A stretch of DNA of 64,000 nt from Ditylenchus dipsaci (taxonomy: Eukaryota; Nematoda; Chromadorea; Rhabditida; Anguinidae), in assembly GCA_004194705.1 (NCBI GenBank), contig SADC01001333.1, positions 124,001 to 188,000 of the forward strand. The letters run 5' to 3'. Positions 47,445 to 58,769 of the stretch are shown here, piece after piece. Every line of letters begins with the position of its first letter. Within the stretch, counting starts at the first letter, position 1. The notes beneath the pieces were generated by a model. The model was not told the origin of the DNA. It did no database searches and was given only the letters and a program-made list of their open reading frames with translations. A program made the position numbers and the translations under genes.

Positions 47445-48155
47445 TTTTATAGTTAACCCCCCCTATACTCGGATTTTTTGAAAAGTGACCTGAAATCACC
47501 CCTGAACTTATTTTTTCTGCTCAACACGATGAAAGAGACATACCTTAACATTTTATGGTTGAAAATTTTTGAATTTTGACAAAAAAAATTGCCTCCCACT
47601 CGTCAGGGAAAAATGGTCCTTTTAGGGTATTTTTGGGTCATTTTTGGGTGATTAATCACATTTTCTTGCTGGAGCTGGGCAAAAAGACACTCTAAATGCA
47701 TTTTGATCAAGAGTCTTGCTCGGAATTATGTCTAAGGTAAGTCTGTGCGCGCACCTTCGGGGGCGCAGGGGGCTTGGTTGGTTGGGGTTGAGATGCGCAC
47801 ACACACATACCTGAGACACAAATCACTCGAAAGTGACTCTGGATGCATAAAAACATATGCATACCAGAGTTTCTATATGCGGTAGGCCCCAGAAAGTAAA
47901 AACCTGTTCAAAATCTATCCTTTTCACCTTCATTTGACTTGAAAAAGGCTAAAAATGGGTGAAAAATACCCTAAAAGGACCATTTTCGCCTGACGGGTGG
48001 AAGAGAATTTTTTTTAACAAAATTAAAATTTTTTATTCAGAAAGTGCTAACATATGTCTCTTTCATCGTGTTGAGCAGAAAAAATGATTCCGGGAGGTGA
48101 TTTTGGGTCACATTTCAAAAAATCCGAGCATGGGAAGGGGGGGGAACTATAAAAA
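47445..48155. mobile_element. Inverted-repeat element with nested MITE
   Basis: TTTTATAGTTAACCCCCCC at the left is inverted as GGGGGGGAACTATAAAA at the right, and the arms stay paired for over 200 bp (ACGATGAAAGAGACATA and inverse). A MITE of the GAGTACTTCTCGG family sits at the centre (47690-47890). It ends about 100 bp from the 3' end of the RING gene. Confidence 0.8.
47690..47890. mobile_element. Nested MITE, GAGTACTTCTCGGAATCAT family
   Basis: TGATCAAGAGTCTTGCTCGG, GGGGGCGCAGGGGGCTTGG and TTTCGAGTGATTTGTGTC (inverted) are shared with copies at 28815 and 35528. Confidence 0.65.
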
Positions 48156-48259
48156 AGACGAAATAATTTCGTACTGTTCGTTGAACCCTTGACTGTTTTC
48201 CCTTTCGAATCCATCAAAACAAAAAGATAATTTATTTCTAGTACTCCAACCAAAACCAT

Positions 48260-51003
48260 TCAAGCATAGTAAAAACGAATAGTTTTAGAAATTTCTTTCC
48301 TGCATATCGGGCATTCCGAGTCTTTTGGGAACTTCTGAGAACAACTCATGCAAAAGCATATATGCCCACATGGCAAATTCACAAGTGCACACTGGTTTTC
48401 ATAGCAAATGATGCATTCTGTACACTCCTCATACATATTTTCAGATGGCAATTGTTGGCAGGAGCAGTCCTTAAGAAGCAGAGATGGAGGAGAGGAGTCA
48501 AAGGAAAAGTTTCGCTTGACCGGCCAAATACCTCTAAACAAGCGGGATATAAAGGCCAACATCTGGGTGAAAAAAGTTTTGGGTTTGGGCTTGGAGCTTA
48601 AACTTGACTGGATTGAAGAGTGCCACTTTTGGAGTGAGTTGTGAAGTCTTTTAATCCGAGCGTCGGAAAAATCTGAATATCAATCATTTTCATTGAGCCA
48701 AATTTGAGTGTTTTATCATATGGTCGAATCTCGGTTTAACATAAGGGGGGGGGTTGTGTTTGGTTTGTATATTCCAGTAGCGCCAGAAAATGTTTCAAAC
48801 GCACAGAGCTACGGGATCTCAAAGACCTCGACATCCGACTTCCTAGCTCCATTCTGAGTTCCCTATTTGGCTCAATTTTAGTGAGCTTCTATAATTTACT
48901 AAAATTGCCTCTCGATGTAAAATACACCTCAGGCCGGTTGGAGCAGATCCAAAGTTATCCTAAATCTAATCCGGATCAAATTAGATAATTTCGGGGATAC
49001 GAGAATGTTTTTAGATTTTGGATAATTCTGGATCCTATCCGGATTTTTGAATCGCGCCAGGATTAGGTTTAGAATAATCTAGGATCTGGATCCCACTCTG
49101 TTTGATTGCAAAAAGAAGAAGCCAATCCAGAGTAATTTGGGTGCCTTGGGAAATTTCGCGCACAGGAATAGCTCAAACATGTGTTCTCCACAGGTGACGA
49201 CTCACTCACCCACAAACTTCATAGAAGGCGCATTGGCAGGCATGTAGAGCACTACCCAGAACTGTTTGGCAGAAGAGCAGAGCATGTCGACAATCACTTT
49301 GTTAGTTCCATCGACTCCTTGATGAAGTCGCATTAAAAGGGAATCTTGATTATCAGCTAGGACACATAGATGTATCACAGGGTGTTTGGTGCCAGAAAAA
49401 GTGTTAAAATCAAAAACAGGGATGATCCAGGAGCCAAACTCTTTTTCTAGCCTAAAATAAATAAAATTATTATCCGTGATTTTTAAACCTTTCTGTTTTT
49501 GGTGAAAGCACCATTTTCGCCTCAAAACTTTATTCTCAGACCCCTCCAATAGCAAATATCATCAGAAATCTAAATGAAGCACCAGAATTTTAAAAATATT
49601 CTCGAATATGGAGATGAGACCATAAGTTGGATGATTGCTGTTTTAAATGTCACTACTCCCAATTATAGTTATAAATATGAATTTGTTTACTTTTCATAGA
49701 GGTTTTAGAGCAGGGTTTTTCCGCCAAAATTTTTGGACTGAATTTGTTACCTGAGGAGGCAGGTATTAAAATAAAGAGAGTACTTGGAGGATATAGATAC
49801 CTTGATGTTTTTGCCGGTAAAATGGTTATAGTGGAATCTCTCTGTGGTGACCCCTTTCCATAGTTGCCAAAAGTCTTTTTGACCCTAATAGCGAATAAAA
49901 AAATTCCCAAACGGTTTCCTCTTGTGAAAATTAAATAAAAAGTACTCAAATATTAGTCAAAGACGCGTATGACATTTCTCAGTCCCGGCTAATATACGAT
50001 GGCTCTGAGCCTGAGGCCTAAGTATTTATATGTATTGGAGGAAGAGTGGTAGGTTAGCGGTGTAAAATTGTTGAGGGTGGGGTCGTATTTGCTAGTATCA
50101 CAGTCTTTTTTTACTTGGTTAACCACAACATAGATTTGTTGTAAAAACCTCTTTTATAGAGTCCAGCCTGATAGGTCCGGGGTGGCCGATACGGGAAGAG
50201 TCGAGTCGACTGTATCTTTATTTCAAATAATTTTTTCAACTCGAACCTGGGGTACCTATTACACACTATTTGTAGGGCTCTTGACCTAATTTTGAAAATT
50301 TCGTCCTAAGAAATTCAGGTTTCACCGTATGCTTGAAAATAATTTTCGTTACGATTTTTTTGTTTCCCCATACTTTTAAAGTCATACTTCCAAAGAATGG
50401 CGTTGGTCAACTACCCCCCCTCCTCCCGAGAACCTAGCGCTCTAATCACTTCTTTATCACTCGCCTCTTACTTGTAAACTATACAGATAAAAAAACACTT
50501 ACCTGCACAACTTTTCAGTCCTCAATGTACTAGGATCCCTAATAGTCAGACCTATTTTCAATGGCTCAGTAAATTTGGTCGAAATTTTTCCACAAGCTCT
50601 GAGTAACACAATTTCTCCTGGTAAAATAGCTCTGAAATTCGTGGTTTGAAACAAATTCAAATACTGGGGTCCAAAAAGCTGACCTATCACTGAACACAAT
50701 TCCATTCGGTTCACTTTGTTCTAATTTGTTGGCAACAGTGAAACTGTCCGAAATCTTGATACTTCGACCACATTTTTTGTGAAACTTAATAACTTTTCCT
50801 GAATTTGGGGGTGATGAAATGGATTTCACTGAAAAAATAAAAAATATATGCTTTAGAATGTGAATTTTTTTGTCTTACAATTCATATTGAACACACCAGA
50901 TTGGGCGAGCTAAATCTTCTGTGCCAAACAGATCCCGTGAGAAAATGTATTTTTGACTGTTTTGTGTGTGGTAGTTTGGAAATCTATTTCTTCTTCTCCT
51001 CAT
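48260..51003 (-). CDS. RING-finger protein, probable E3 ubiquitin ligase (CGRRF1- or MUL1-like)
   Basis: The C-terminal C3HC4 RING is clear: CIICYENQ, then LPCGHICFCMSC and CPICRK, followed by the terminal ISKTIRFYYA. Such RINGs recruit E2 enzymes. Exons on the minus strand: 51003-50879, 50828-50503, 49884-49801, 49451-49214 and 48562-48260, about 357 residues. The start MRRRRNRFPNYHTQ is the first in-frame ATG. Exon 4 (HPVIHLCVLADNQD) loosely resembles the middle of CGRRF1; the RING at the extreme C-terminus also fits MUL1. Exon 2 keeps frame only if one base is dropped at each of two homopolymers, plus-strand T4 (50794-50797) and A5 (50673-50677); with both corrections all phases close. The family name beyond the RING is uncertain. 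Confidence 0.7.
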
Positions 51004-51344
51004 TTGATTGCTTGTAAATTTTTAAAGTCTGTCCCAGATTACATTAATTTACTTTGTGATTGATTGACGGAAATTTAATTGTGCTTGTAGATTTTTCAGA
51101 ACGACTATTGCGATTACCTACTCTCGATTACCGAAAATGAGTACAGTCGAACCTGGATAACCGGACACCCCCAAAGTTCGTTCCCCAGCTGGGTCCGACA
51201 CTTTTTTAGCTTGATTTTCAAAGCTTTTTTTAAATTCTGTTTTGACAGTCTGGTCGCAAATATCGCAAGGATGCCGATTTTGCTGATCGTTTTTCAAAAT
51301 CCAAAAACTTTTCACTCTAAAAAAGCAAAACCTGGATAACCGGA

Positions 51345-51715
51345 CATCTATTTCTGAAAAATTCGCGGTATGAAGGGTTAACTGTCCTCTTAAAGTTAGG
51401 AAGCTGAAAATTATATGTCTTATGTTAATTTTGTATTTTTCTCTGTCATATTGAAATGATTTACATACTTTTTATAACTTGTTTGAAACCTGAGACTCAG
51501 AAGTACTCGATGAACAGTCAAACTCTACATAATTACCTGAACGATATGTCGTTAGAAAGCTTAGAGTCTCAGGTTTAAAATAAGCTATAAAAAGTATGTA
51601 AACCATTTCAATGTGACAGAGAAAAATGCAAAATTAACATAAGACGTGTGATTTTCAGCTTCCTAACTTTGAAAGGACAGTTAACCACTTCATACCACGA
51701 ATTTTGAAAATTTGA
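51345..51715. mobile_element. Foldback element
   Basis: TTCGCGGTATGAAGGGTTAAC at the left returns as GTTAACCACTTCATACCACG at the right. Inner blocks (GTATTTTTCTCTGTCA and complement) pair over about 170 bp each. It interrupts a TACAGTCGAACCTGGATAA element. Confidence 0.75.
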
Positions 51716-52069
51716 GACCTTTTTGAGATTTGAGATATGGATTCATAATGAAAAACTGAGTAAAAATACCCAGAAGTTCCGCTTGACCGTTCTAGTGTTT
51801 ACAAGCTAGATGCTTTGGTTTTTGTGGCCTATACAAAAAGACTTAAATATATCACCTAGGAGAATGTCCCACTACCGATATTTTTCCTCCCAAAAAGTAA
51901 GTTCCGGGTGATGATCTCATTATGGCTACTAGAGGTGTGTATTTAGTATCGGGTGGGATCTCGGAATCGGGATTGAAGGTGAACGAAATTCGAGTTCGGG
52001 ATCGGAATTACTCAAAATTTTTTTCGGGATTTGCCGATCTGTCGATTCCATGAGTAATCAGGCAAAATA

Positions 52070-53719
52070 CAGGGTGTCCTAAGAAATTCCAGTGATTTAA
52101 AACGTTCACAACTGTTTTTCTTAATGCGATTCCAAAATTTCGTAAACGCATAAAAACTCAGCTACCAATAATTTTTTTTGCCATGTAAAATCAAAAACAC
52201 GAGTGGTCCCCCTGAGGTTTAGACCTTACCTTTCCAGAGGCTATCTACAAACCAGGAACTAAACTACTAGAGGGGCACCAAGCGAAAATCGTGTTTTTTA
52301 TTTTATAGAAAAATTTGCTAGAAAATCATTATAGCAGGTACCTGGTACCGTAGGCACAAACTGAGAAAACAGTCATTTTATGCTAGGAATCGGAAAAACT
52401 AAAAAGTATTCTTAACGTAAAACTTTCACGCTGATACAAAACATGAATTCTGACACGAGATTCATGTTCAGCATGGTCGATTTTCTTATGAAACTGCCAT
52501 CTAAATTTAAAGTTCAGTGTCGAATTTTGAATTCTGCTCGAGACAACAAATATTCAAACTTCGAATAAATTCTATAAATTAAAGGCTGTACCTGAAAACA
52601 CCCGTCAAAATCATTAAATCTCCCGTCAAATTTTTAAAAGTTCTCGTTCTCGGTGTATACTTTACAATTTTTTATTTTTTTGCATAAGCATGTAGCCCTG
52701 AATCTCTAGTTTCTGATAAGCTATCAACTAGCTTGATACAATCTTGAAAAGTGGTAGAACAATTCATTTTGAAAAAAAGGTGTAGTTTTGAAAAACTCAA
52801 TTTTTCTCCCGTTTTTTTAAATTGTATTTTTTCAACTTTTTCAAAAAAAATTTTAGACTTTTTAATTGTAAAATTTTCTAATTAGCAAAGTTTTTAATAA
52901 AAAATGTATTCTATAAACTCATTATATCTTAAAATAATTTTTTTTTCAGTAAACTCTTTTTAAAAAATAAAGGATATCGTAAAAAGTCTGAAATTTTTTT
53001 TGAAAAAGTTGAAAAAATCGGTGGCGGCCTCAAACAACCCCCCCCCCCAAAAGTAAATAAGTTCCAAGTTGACCCTAAAAGTTGACCCCGACTATGGTTG
53101 CAGCCATTTTCATGTGAAACTGCTTTAACATCAAAAAGTTGCCTTCAAATTTCGAAATCCGCTCGAGACAAAAAATATTTAAAAGTGTTTTATTGAGTCA
53201 TTAAAATTCTTTTAAATAACTTTTGGGGCTAGGACACTTGGAGCTGGGGACACTTGGAGCTGGACAGTTGGAGCTGGTTTTTTCAAATTTAGTTAAATTA
53301 ATTAAACCACATTGGGCTAAATTTGAAAAAACCAGCTCCAACTGTCCAGCTCCAAGTGTCGTTTTACCATAACTTTTTGTCTCGAGCGGAATTTGAAATT
53401 TCGCAAGCGGTTATTTATGTTAATGCAGTTTCACATGATACATTATTGTACCGATACATTATTGTAAACGAAATTTCTTTCAGAATTCGAAACATTAAAC
53501 AGAATTATTTTCGAAAGTTCAAGTATGAATATTTCTCCGGAAGAATATTCCAACGTATATGGTTATTTTAGAGGTAAAAATTAACCATGGCAGAAAATTA
53601 TCTGGCCGAAAAATGTGCAATTCCTTCATCGCAAACTTTGTTTACAGAATATCAAATTTACTACAGGACAAAAAGTTATAAGCGTTTAAAATCAGTGGAA
53701 TTTTTTAAGACAGTCCTAT
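52070..53719. mobile_element. mariner-like element with diverged CAGGGTGTCC ends
   Basis: TACAGGGTGTCCTAAGAAATT at the left pairs with AATTTTTTAAGACAGTCCTA-type sequence at the right, both followed by CCAGTGATTTAAA-like blocks. No transposase frame remains. A short palindrome with GACACTTGGAGCTGG phrases (53224-53360) is nested. Confidence 0.6.
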
Positions 53720-54766
53720 CCTATAAATTGCTGTAAAACAGAGGGGAAAATGGCGCCCGGACATTGTCCATTTTTAAAAGAATTTGTCGCGCGACATTGT
53801 CTCTTTCTTTATTTATAAAAGAACCAAAGTTACAGAATACTATAAAAGTATGGATGAATAAAGATGGATGAAAATAAATAAGCAATAGGTATTAGGTATA
53901 CACATACATTGAAAAATGGGTGCTATGGCATTTCGTCCAAAGTCAATTTGTCCAAAAACAATTCGTCCATTTTTATAAATTTTGACACGTAAATGTACTA
54001 CAGTCAAACCATCTTTATAATGCTTGAATTAGAAGAGACAGAAACAGGTTTTGGAGCATAAAAACGTGAAAATTTTTATTGATTATTAGTTCATGAGACA
54101 TACAGATGATCCAGCTACCAACATGGTCAGTCGCTACTACGTAGGAATCGTCGTCTACCGCTACTCAAGTACCGCTACCTATCTGAGTACCATCAACCTG
54201 AGCACGGATGCCTGGTCAGTACCTTGGTACTACCACCTGGGTACCACTTTACCAATACTACCATCTGGTCCAAACTGAGGTTCCTGTTAGTCAATTTGCT
54301 GTTTTAGTATCATCAAATTGTGTCCAGGACACCATTTTGCATAGAATACAATGATTTTTAATTACTTTCAGCTAAATTAGAAATTTAAAATTCTGGGGGT
54401 GGATACCTATTAGGAAAAGTACTAGGTGGTTGCTAACCATCCTGAGACTTCCTAATCGCTTGAGTATATTTTAGTCAAGAAAAAATAATTTTCGCCACTA
54501 CCGGGATTCGAAGTTAAAAATATCAAAAATTGGAGTATTAATTTAGTGGAGGATCAATTTACCGCAGATCAATTTACCGAGAATCAATTTACCTTGACCC
54601 TTGTTATATAAGACAAATGTTAAAAAAAAAGTTCTGAGGACGAATCGGCCGAGGACGAATCGGCACCGAGGACGAATTGTCCTTAGGAAGAATTGTCGCG
54701 TACCCACATGTATAATTGAAGTTGCTTCTAAAAAAATGTGTTAACTATGACAAAGATTAATTTTAG

Positions 54767-55531
54767 GGTACGCCGGTAAAGTATCACTTTTTCACGAAGA
54801 AATGACACCTCACAGGTGGACTATACAAAGTGAAAAATAATGCATCAACTATGAAAAAATTGATTTTTCTCAAACTTCAGGCGATGTTCCAAGAGGGCTG
54901 TTAATCAGACTAGCTGACCATAAAAGAAAAGATGAGGGTGTAATTACAAGTATGGTTGACAAACGAGACGAAGAAGGTTACACAATTGTTGTTCTCGTTG
55001 GCGAAAACTTATCGGAAAAAATGGCGCTCATAGGCGAGAGCATGATGCAGCAAATACTTGGTAAGCATCGCTTTCAAACGTTTCAAAAATATAAACATGA
55101 TTCAGATCTTGAAAAAATGATAACGTTAGAATTTATACAAGTAAATATAAAAGAGTTAGGATGGGAGTTGGACGAACTGGAAATTGCCTGGGCATCTATG
55201 CTTGAAAGAGCTCTATTAACAGGATTACAATATCAATTTTACCCTTATTCTACTCCAATCGGTAAGTTGAAAAATATAAAAGGAGAGATTGGTTAAGTCA
55301 TTAACTCTGTCAGGGTTGTCTTTTGGCATATAATGTTTTTCGAAAGGTTATGGTGGGGTCGTGCTTTTCGTGTGTAAGTAAATACAGTATATGGCCAAAG
55401 TAACAATTTCAGACATAAGAAAAAGAAGACTATCTGTGAGTGCAGCTCGAACAATGGTAACTAGAAAATATGGAGCTTTGAAGAAATTAAAACTTACCAA
55501 AAAGAAAAGAAAATTGATTAATGTATGTTAA
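54767..55531 (+). CDS. Three-exon gene or gene fragment of unknown family
   Basis: Exon a (54767-54829) follows a TTTTAG acceptor and reads YAGKVSLFHEEMTPHRWTIQ. A 51-bp GT-AG intron leads to exon b (54881-55261), 127 codons with DVPRGLLIRLADHKRKDEG, GYTIVVLVGENLSEKMALIG and LGWELDELEIAWASMLERAL. A consensus donor (GTAAGT) and a TTTCAG acceptor lead to exon c (55413-55531), highly basic (DIRKRRLSVSAARTM, then LKKLKLTKKKRKL), ending at TAA or at a GTATGT donor at 55523. All three phases agree, which is unlikely by chance. No upstream exon or start codon was found. The basic tail suggests nuclear or nucleic-acid contact. I do not recognise the family. Confidence 0.55.
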
Positions 55532-55630
55532 AATATAACATAATCTCTATATAGTATTTGGACAATGTTTGTCATTCTGTCTGTCACGTTTTTGGTTTTT
55601 TGTATTTTTTTCGCGTTTTCTGATAAGAAC

Positions 55631-55945
55631 TCGGGAAAAGCTCAACGTTACGTTGTAGCCCGAATCCTTGGCCACATTTTAAGCTATCGCACGGCTCATT
55701 TGGCCGACACCCCTGAGACGTCACTTAATTTTAAGGTTCGTCGTGCACGGGTTTTTGACCCTTTTGGGCATTTTTTTGAATAGTAAGGGTTTTTTTCGGG
55801 GATTTTTGTACCGAAGTCGGGAAAAGCTCAACGTTACGTTGTAGCGCTAATTCTGAGCTACATTTTGAGTTATCGCACGGCTCATTTGCCGACACCCCTG
55901 AGACGTCACTTAATTTTTAGGTTCGTCGTGCAGGGTATTTTAGGG
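55631..55945. repeat. Direct duplication, 186-bp period, with a CRE-like site in each copy
   Basis: Both copies begin TCGGGAAAAGCTCAACG (55631 and 55817) and continue for about 120 bases through TATCGCACGGCTCATTT and GAGACGTCACTTAATTTT to GGTTCGTCGTGCA. GACGTCA is the core of an ATF/CREB site. An overlapping frame starting MFVILSVTFLVFCIF (55565-55783) is judged incidental. Confidence 0.7.
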
Positions 55946-56278
55946 GGTTTTGATACTTATGGGCAAATACCTTTTGAAAGTGTTTTTTAAAAGTGCGCAA
56001 CCACGGATGAGTCAAGCACGTAGCGGGGGCGTGTTGTCCTTATTGTTATCTTCGCTGTGCAGGGGCGCTATCGTTATTTTTGTTGTGCGGGGGCGTTGTT
56101 GCCGTTATCTTTACATAATAAAGTTGTTACAAAGTTTTGCGCCCAGCGTTTTTCCTAATGATCCGCTTCCTAAAATAATTTTTGTGTGTTAATATTGCTG
56201 TTATATGCCCAATGTTTTAATAGAGTATATTTTGTCAAATCCATTTTCGGCGGTAAATACAAAAATGTTTTGTTATTA

Positions 56279-56295
56279 GGCGCCTGTAAGGCGCC
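56279..56295. repeat. GC hairpin GGCGCC-TGTAA-GGCGCC
   Basis: A 6-bp perfect stem with a 5-base loop. Read on the minus strand it is GGCGCCTTACAGGCGCC followed by TAATAA, matching the hairpin at 61204-61220 in sequence, loop and flanks (AGGTGGACT versus AGGTTGATT before it). Confidence 0.65.
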
Positions 56296-57019
56296 AGTCC
56301 ACCTAGTTAAAAAATAATAAGAAAGAATAAAAGTAAACACGTTATTGCATTTGAGTTGTGTTTGAGTTTGATTTGATAAAATTTAACGAAAATCTGGCAA
56401 TAGAAAAAGCGAATACAAATACATAAACACAAACTGATGCTGTTATGATTGGCCACCCCACATTTATAGGCTGATATCTGAGAAAGATAGGATAAGTTCT
56501 CAAACAGATAAGTATACTGTAATGTCTTTGATAGGTTTTATTATAGTTTGATATATATCTTAGAACCACGGCCCGTCAATAAAAAGTATGTTCAAATTCC
56601 ATAGAAGACCCTGAAAGTTGGTTTTTTCGGGGTTTACTAAAGGGGGGGGGGTAAACTTTTTGCGAAAATTCGATTGGGCGGATCAGAATTCCAGTCCGAT
56701 GGGCTTAATCGCTCAGAATTCCACCCTAGACCAGCCCCTAGCCTTAACAGTCTTGAAGTCTTTAAAAGTCAGGGCAAAACGTTTTACCAGAATCAAACAA
56801 TGACTATTGTTTGAAAACATGAAAAACACTGTTTAGGGTGGTTTGGAGTTGTTCGCGATGTTTGGTTGTAAGATTCTGAGAGATTTACCCGATCACATTG
56901 CAATTCTTTTTGTTTTTTTTCGCAAAACGTTTGTTGTCCTCCTTTAGTAAACCTCCAAAAACCAGTTTTATTAGCTTTCCGCTGCTGTGGCATGAGATTG
57001 GTCCTTCGTAAATTAATCT

Positions 57020-57070
57020 CCTAACAGATTACAGGTTCGAATCTTGGTGGTGGCAAGCTATTTTCCCCGG
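57020..57070 (+). mobile_element. Possible tRNA-like SINE fragment
   Basis: ACAGGTTCGAATCTTGG is a good pol III B box. The expected A box is not clear upstream, so only a fragment is claimed. Confidence 0.35.
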
Positions 57071-57561
57071 ACAAATAGTTTTTAATGGAACAGTAAGCTT
57101 CAGGGTGGACTGTAAGGCCACCTGGAAGCTGTTATGAACGGGTGTTCCCTCCCGAACCGGAAATCTTGGATTTAGCCAAAAGTAAATAAAAATTACCTGA
57201 CACTACCCACTTACATGTCCAGAGTATGGATTGTCCATACTAAAACAAGTGAAACCGAGTTCTAGAGTAGTTTCAGACCTCGTAGTACTCAGGTGGTTGT
57301 CCAAAACACGTGGTATTTAGGTGATTGTACTTAAGGAGAAGCACTCAGGTGATAGTATTTGGCAGTGCCTACATATTGGTACGCAGGTGGAAGTAGATCA
57401 ATGGAGATTTTGACGGACTTCATTTTGCTCAAATTTGGACGAATTGCAATTTGGACGAACTGACTTTTGGACGAATTGACTTTTGAAGGAACTGACTATT
57501 TCAGAAATTACGTTTTTATCGGTGCTCAAGTTAACATTATTATATACAATTTTATACTTAC

Positions 57562-57615
57562 TACCGTAAATACTCTATTAAACGGCCCGGGCCGTTTAAT
57601 AGAGTATTTACGGTA
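57562..57615. repeat. Perfect 54-bp palindrome ending TACCGTA/TACGGTA
   Basis: TACCGTAAATACTCTATTAA runs to the centre CCCGGG and returns exactly. The ends are those of the TACCGTATT MITE family, so it looks like two terminal repeats joined head to head with no interior. Confidence 0.9.
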
Positions 57616-58084
57616 TATACTATTTTTACTCTATTTTGTCATGTTTTATAAATAATTTTCGGTATCAAAGCATGGTAAGGAAATTAACTAAATTTGATTA
57701 CGTTTGATTATTAATCAAAAAATAATCAAAATTTTTGGGTGTGTGTTTATAGGGTTTTAAGTTGATAAAATTGGAATTTTTGAACGTTTGTTTATCGATT
57801 ATGATAGTTTTCAATTTTATTTTTTGTTTCGAGACCAAAATGCAGCATCTTGGTCTCAAAACGAAATCAAATAAACCCTAAAAATGCATGAATTTTGAAT
57901 ATGGCTCAAATTTTTTTACCATGCCAAATTACTGATTTACCCCGCCAAATTATTTTTTTACCCCAGCAAATTCGAATTTTGAGCAAAATACTTATTTAGC
58001 CCACCAAATTCAAATTTTTATTCAAATATTGCAGTAAATTTTTCGGGTATTCGAATTTTATAGTTAAAAATAATTTGAATCGCC

Positions 58085-58185
58085 CAGAATCGGGCAAAAC
58101 TTTTTTCTGTCACAGATTCGCTTTTTTCTGTCACAGATTTCCTCATTTCTGTCACAGATTTCCTCATTTCTGTCACAGAGTTCAT
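58085..58185. mobile_element. Fragment of the TGTCACAGATTC foldback family
   Basis: GGGCAAAACTTTTTTCTGTC and four CTGTCACAGATTTCCTC-like units match one arm of the element at 37497-38176. The second arm is missing. Confidence 0.65.
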
Positions 58186-58501
58186 TCTCGACACGAAATC
58201 CACAATTTTTAAATTTTTTGTGTGAAATTCAGGGGTGGACAAAGACTAGATGGCTCAGGACTAGGGTTGGCGAAGAATCGGATTCTTCGATTCGAAGAAT
58301 CGCAAAGTCGATTGGAGTCGAAAATTTTCGAAGAATCGGATCGAAAGTCGTTTTTTTTTTCGAAGAATCGGATCGGATCAAAAGTCGAAAATCGTTTTTT
58401 CGAAGAATCGACTCGGATCGAAAGTCGAAATTCTCGAAGAATCGAACCGAAAGCCAAAAAATTTTAAGAATTAACTCAGACTAAACTTATGATTTTTGAG
58501 C

Positions 58502-58690
58502 TACAGTCGACTCTCCCAATAACGAACCCCCTGAATAACGAACTCTCTCAATAACGAACACTTATTTTGGTTTAGTTTGGTTGGATTTTCGACAAAGTAC
58601 TTATAACGGACCTTCTCAATAACGAACTCTCTCAATAACGAACACTAGAGCCGGTACCCAGGGGGTTCGTAATTGGGAGAGTCGACTGTA
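58502..58690. mobile_element. Nested MITE, TACAGTCGACTCTCC family
   Basis: TACAGTCGACTCTCCCAATAA is inverted as TTGGGAGAGTCGACTGTA. ATAACGAACTCTCTCA phrases repeat inside. Confidence 0.85.
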
Positions 58691-58769
58691 TTGGATTTCA
58701 GAGGTAGTATTTTTCAATAACAACAATATTGAGCAAATGACATAAAACAACAATCAGGTGTCATTCTCT

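Larger units (their letters stand above)
44458..48259. other. Repeat-filled interval between LAMP and the RING gene
   Basis: No gene is supported. It holds the elements at 44934-45375, 46267-47428 and 47445-48155; the remainder is AT-rich background. Confidence 0.6.
51004..54766. other. Repeat-dominated interval upstream of the RING gene
   Basis: Holds a TACAGTCGAACC MITE fragment near 51140, a foldback at 51345-51715, the element at 52070-53719 and the left arm of the 53.93-57.49 kb element. No host gene is supported. Confidence 0.5.
53930..57490. mobile_element. Large inverted-repeat element (about 3.5 kb) with a spliced gene inside; limits approximate
   Basis: The left end carries ATTTCGTCCAAAGTCAATTTG and CAATTCGTCC phrases; the right end carries the inverse, TTGGACGAATTG and GGACGAACTGAC. 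Subterminal blocks of degenerate ACCACCTGGGTAC phrases (54100-54260) are answered inverted by GTACTCAGGTGGT (57240-57400). I could not fix a target duplication. The interior has a three-exon gene, a duplicated 186-bp block and a GC hairpin. Confidence 0.55.

Noticed and set aside
49560..49600. Extra RING-gene exon reading DDICYWRG
   Set aside because: Its phase does not fit between exons 3 and 4, which already join correctly.
55565..55783. 72-codon frame with a signal-like start (MFVILSVTFLVFCIF)
   Set aside because: It overlaps the first 186-bp repeat unit, the second unit is not open in step, and no splice context supports it.
56342..56569. 75-codon minus frame with a hydrophobic segment
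   Set aside because: AT-rich sequence readily gives hydrophobic frames; no conserved motif, polyA signal or splice context was seen. Left as possible only.
57020..57070. Functional tRNA gene
   Set aside because: Only a B-box-like GGTTCGAATC is present; no acceptor stem or anticodon arm could be folded by eye.
58209..58484. Arg/Ser/Glu-rich frames on both strands (80-90 codons)
   Set aside because: They are translations of the GAAGAATCG phrase repeats in the hAT arm.
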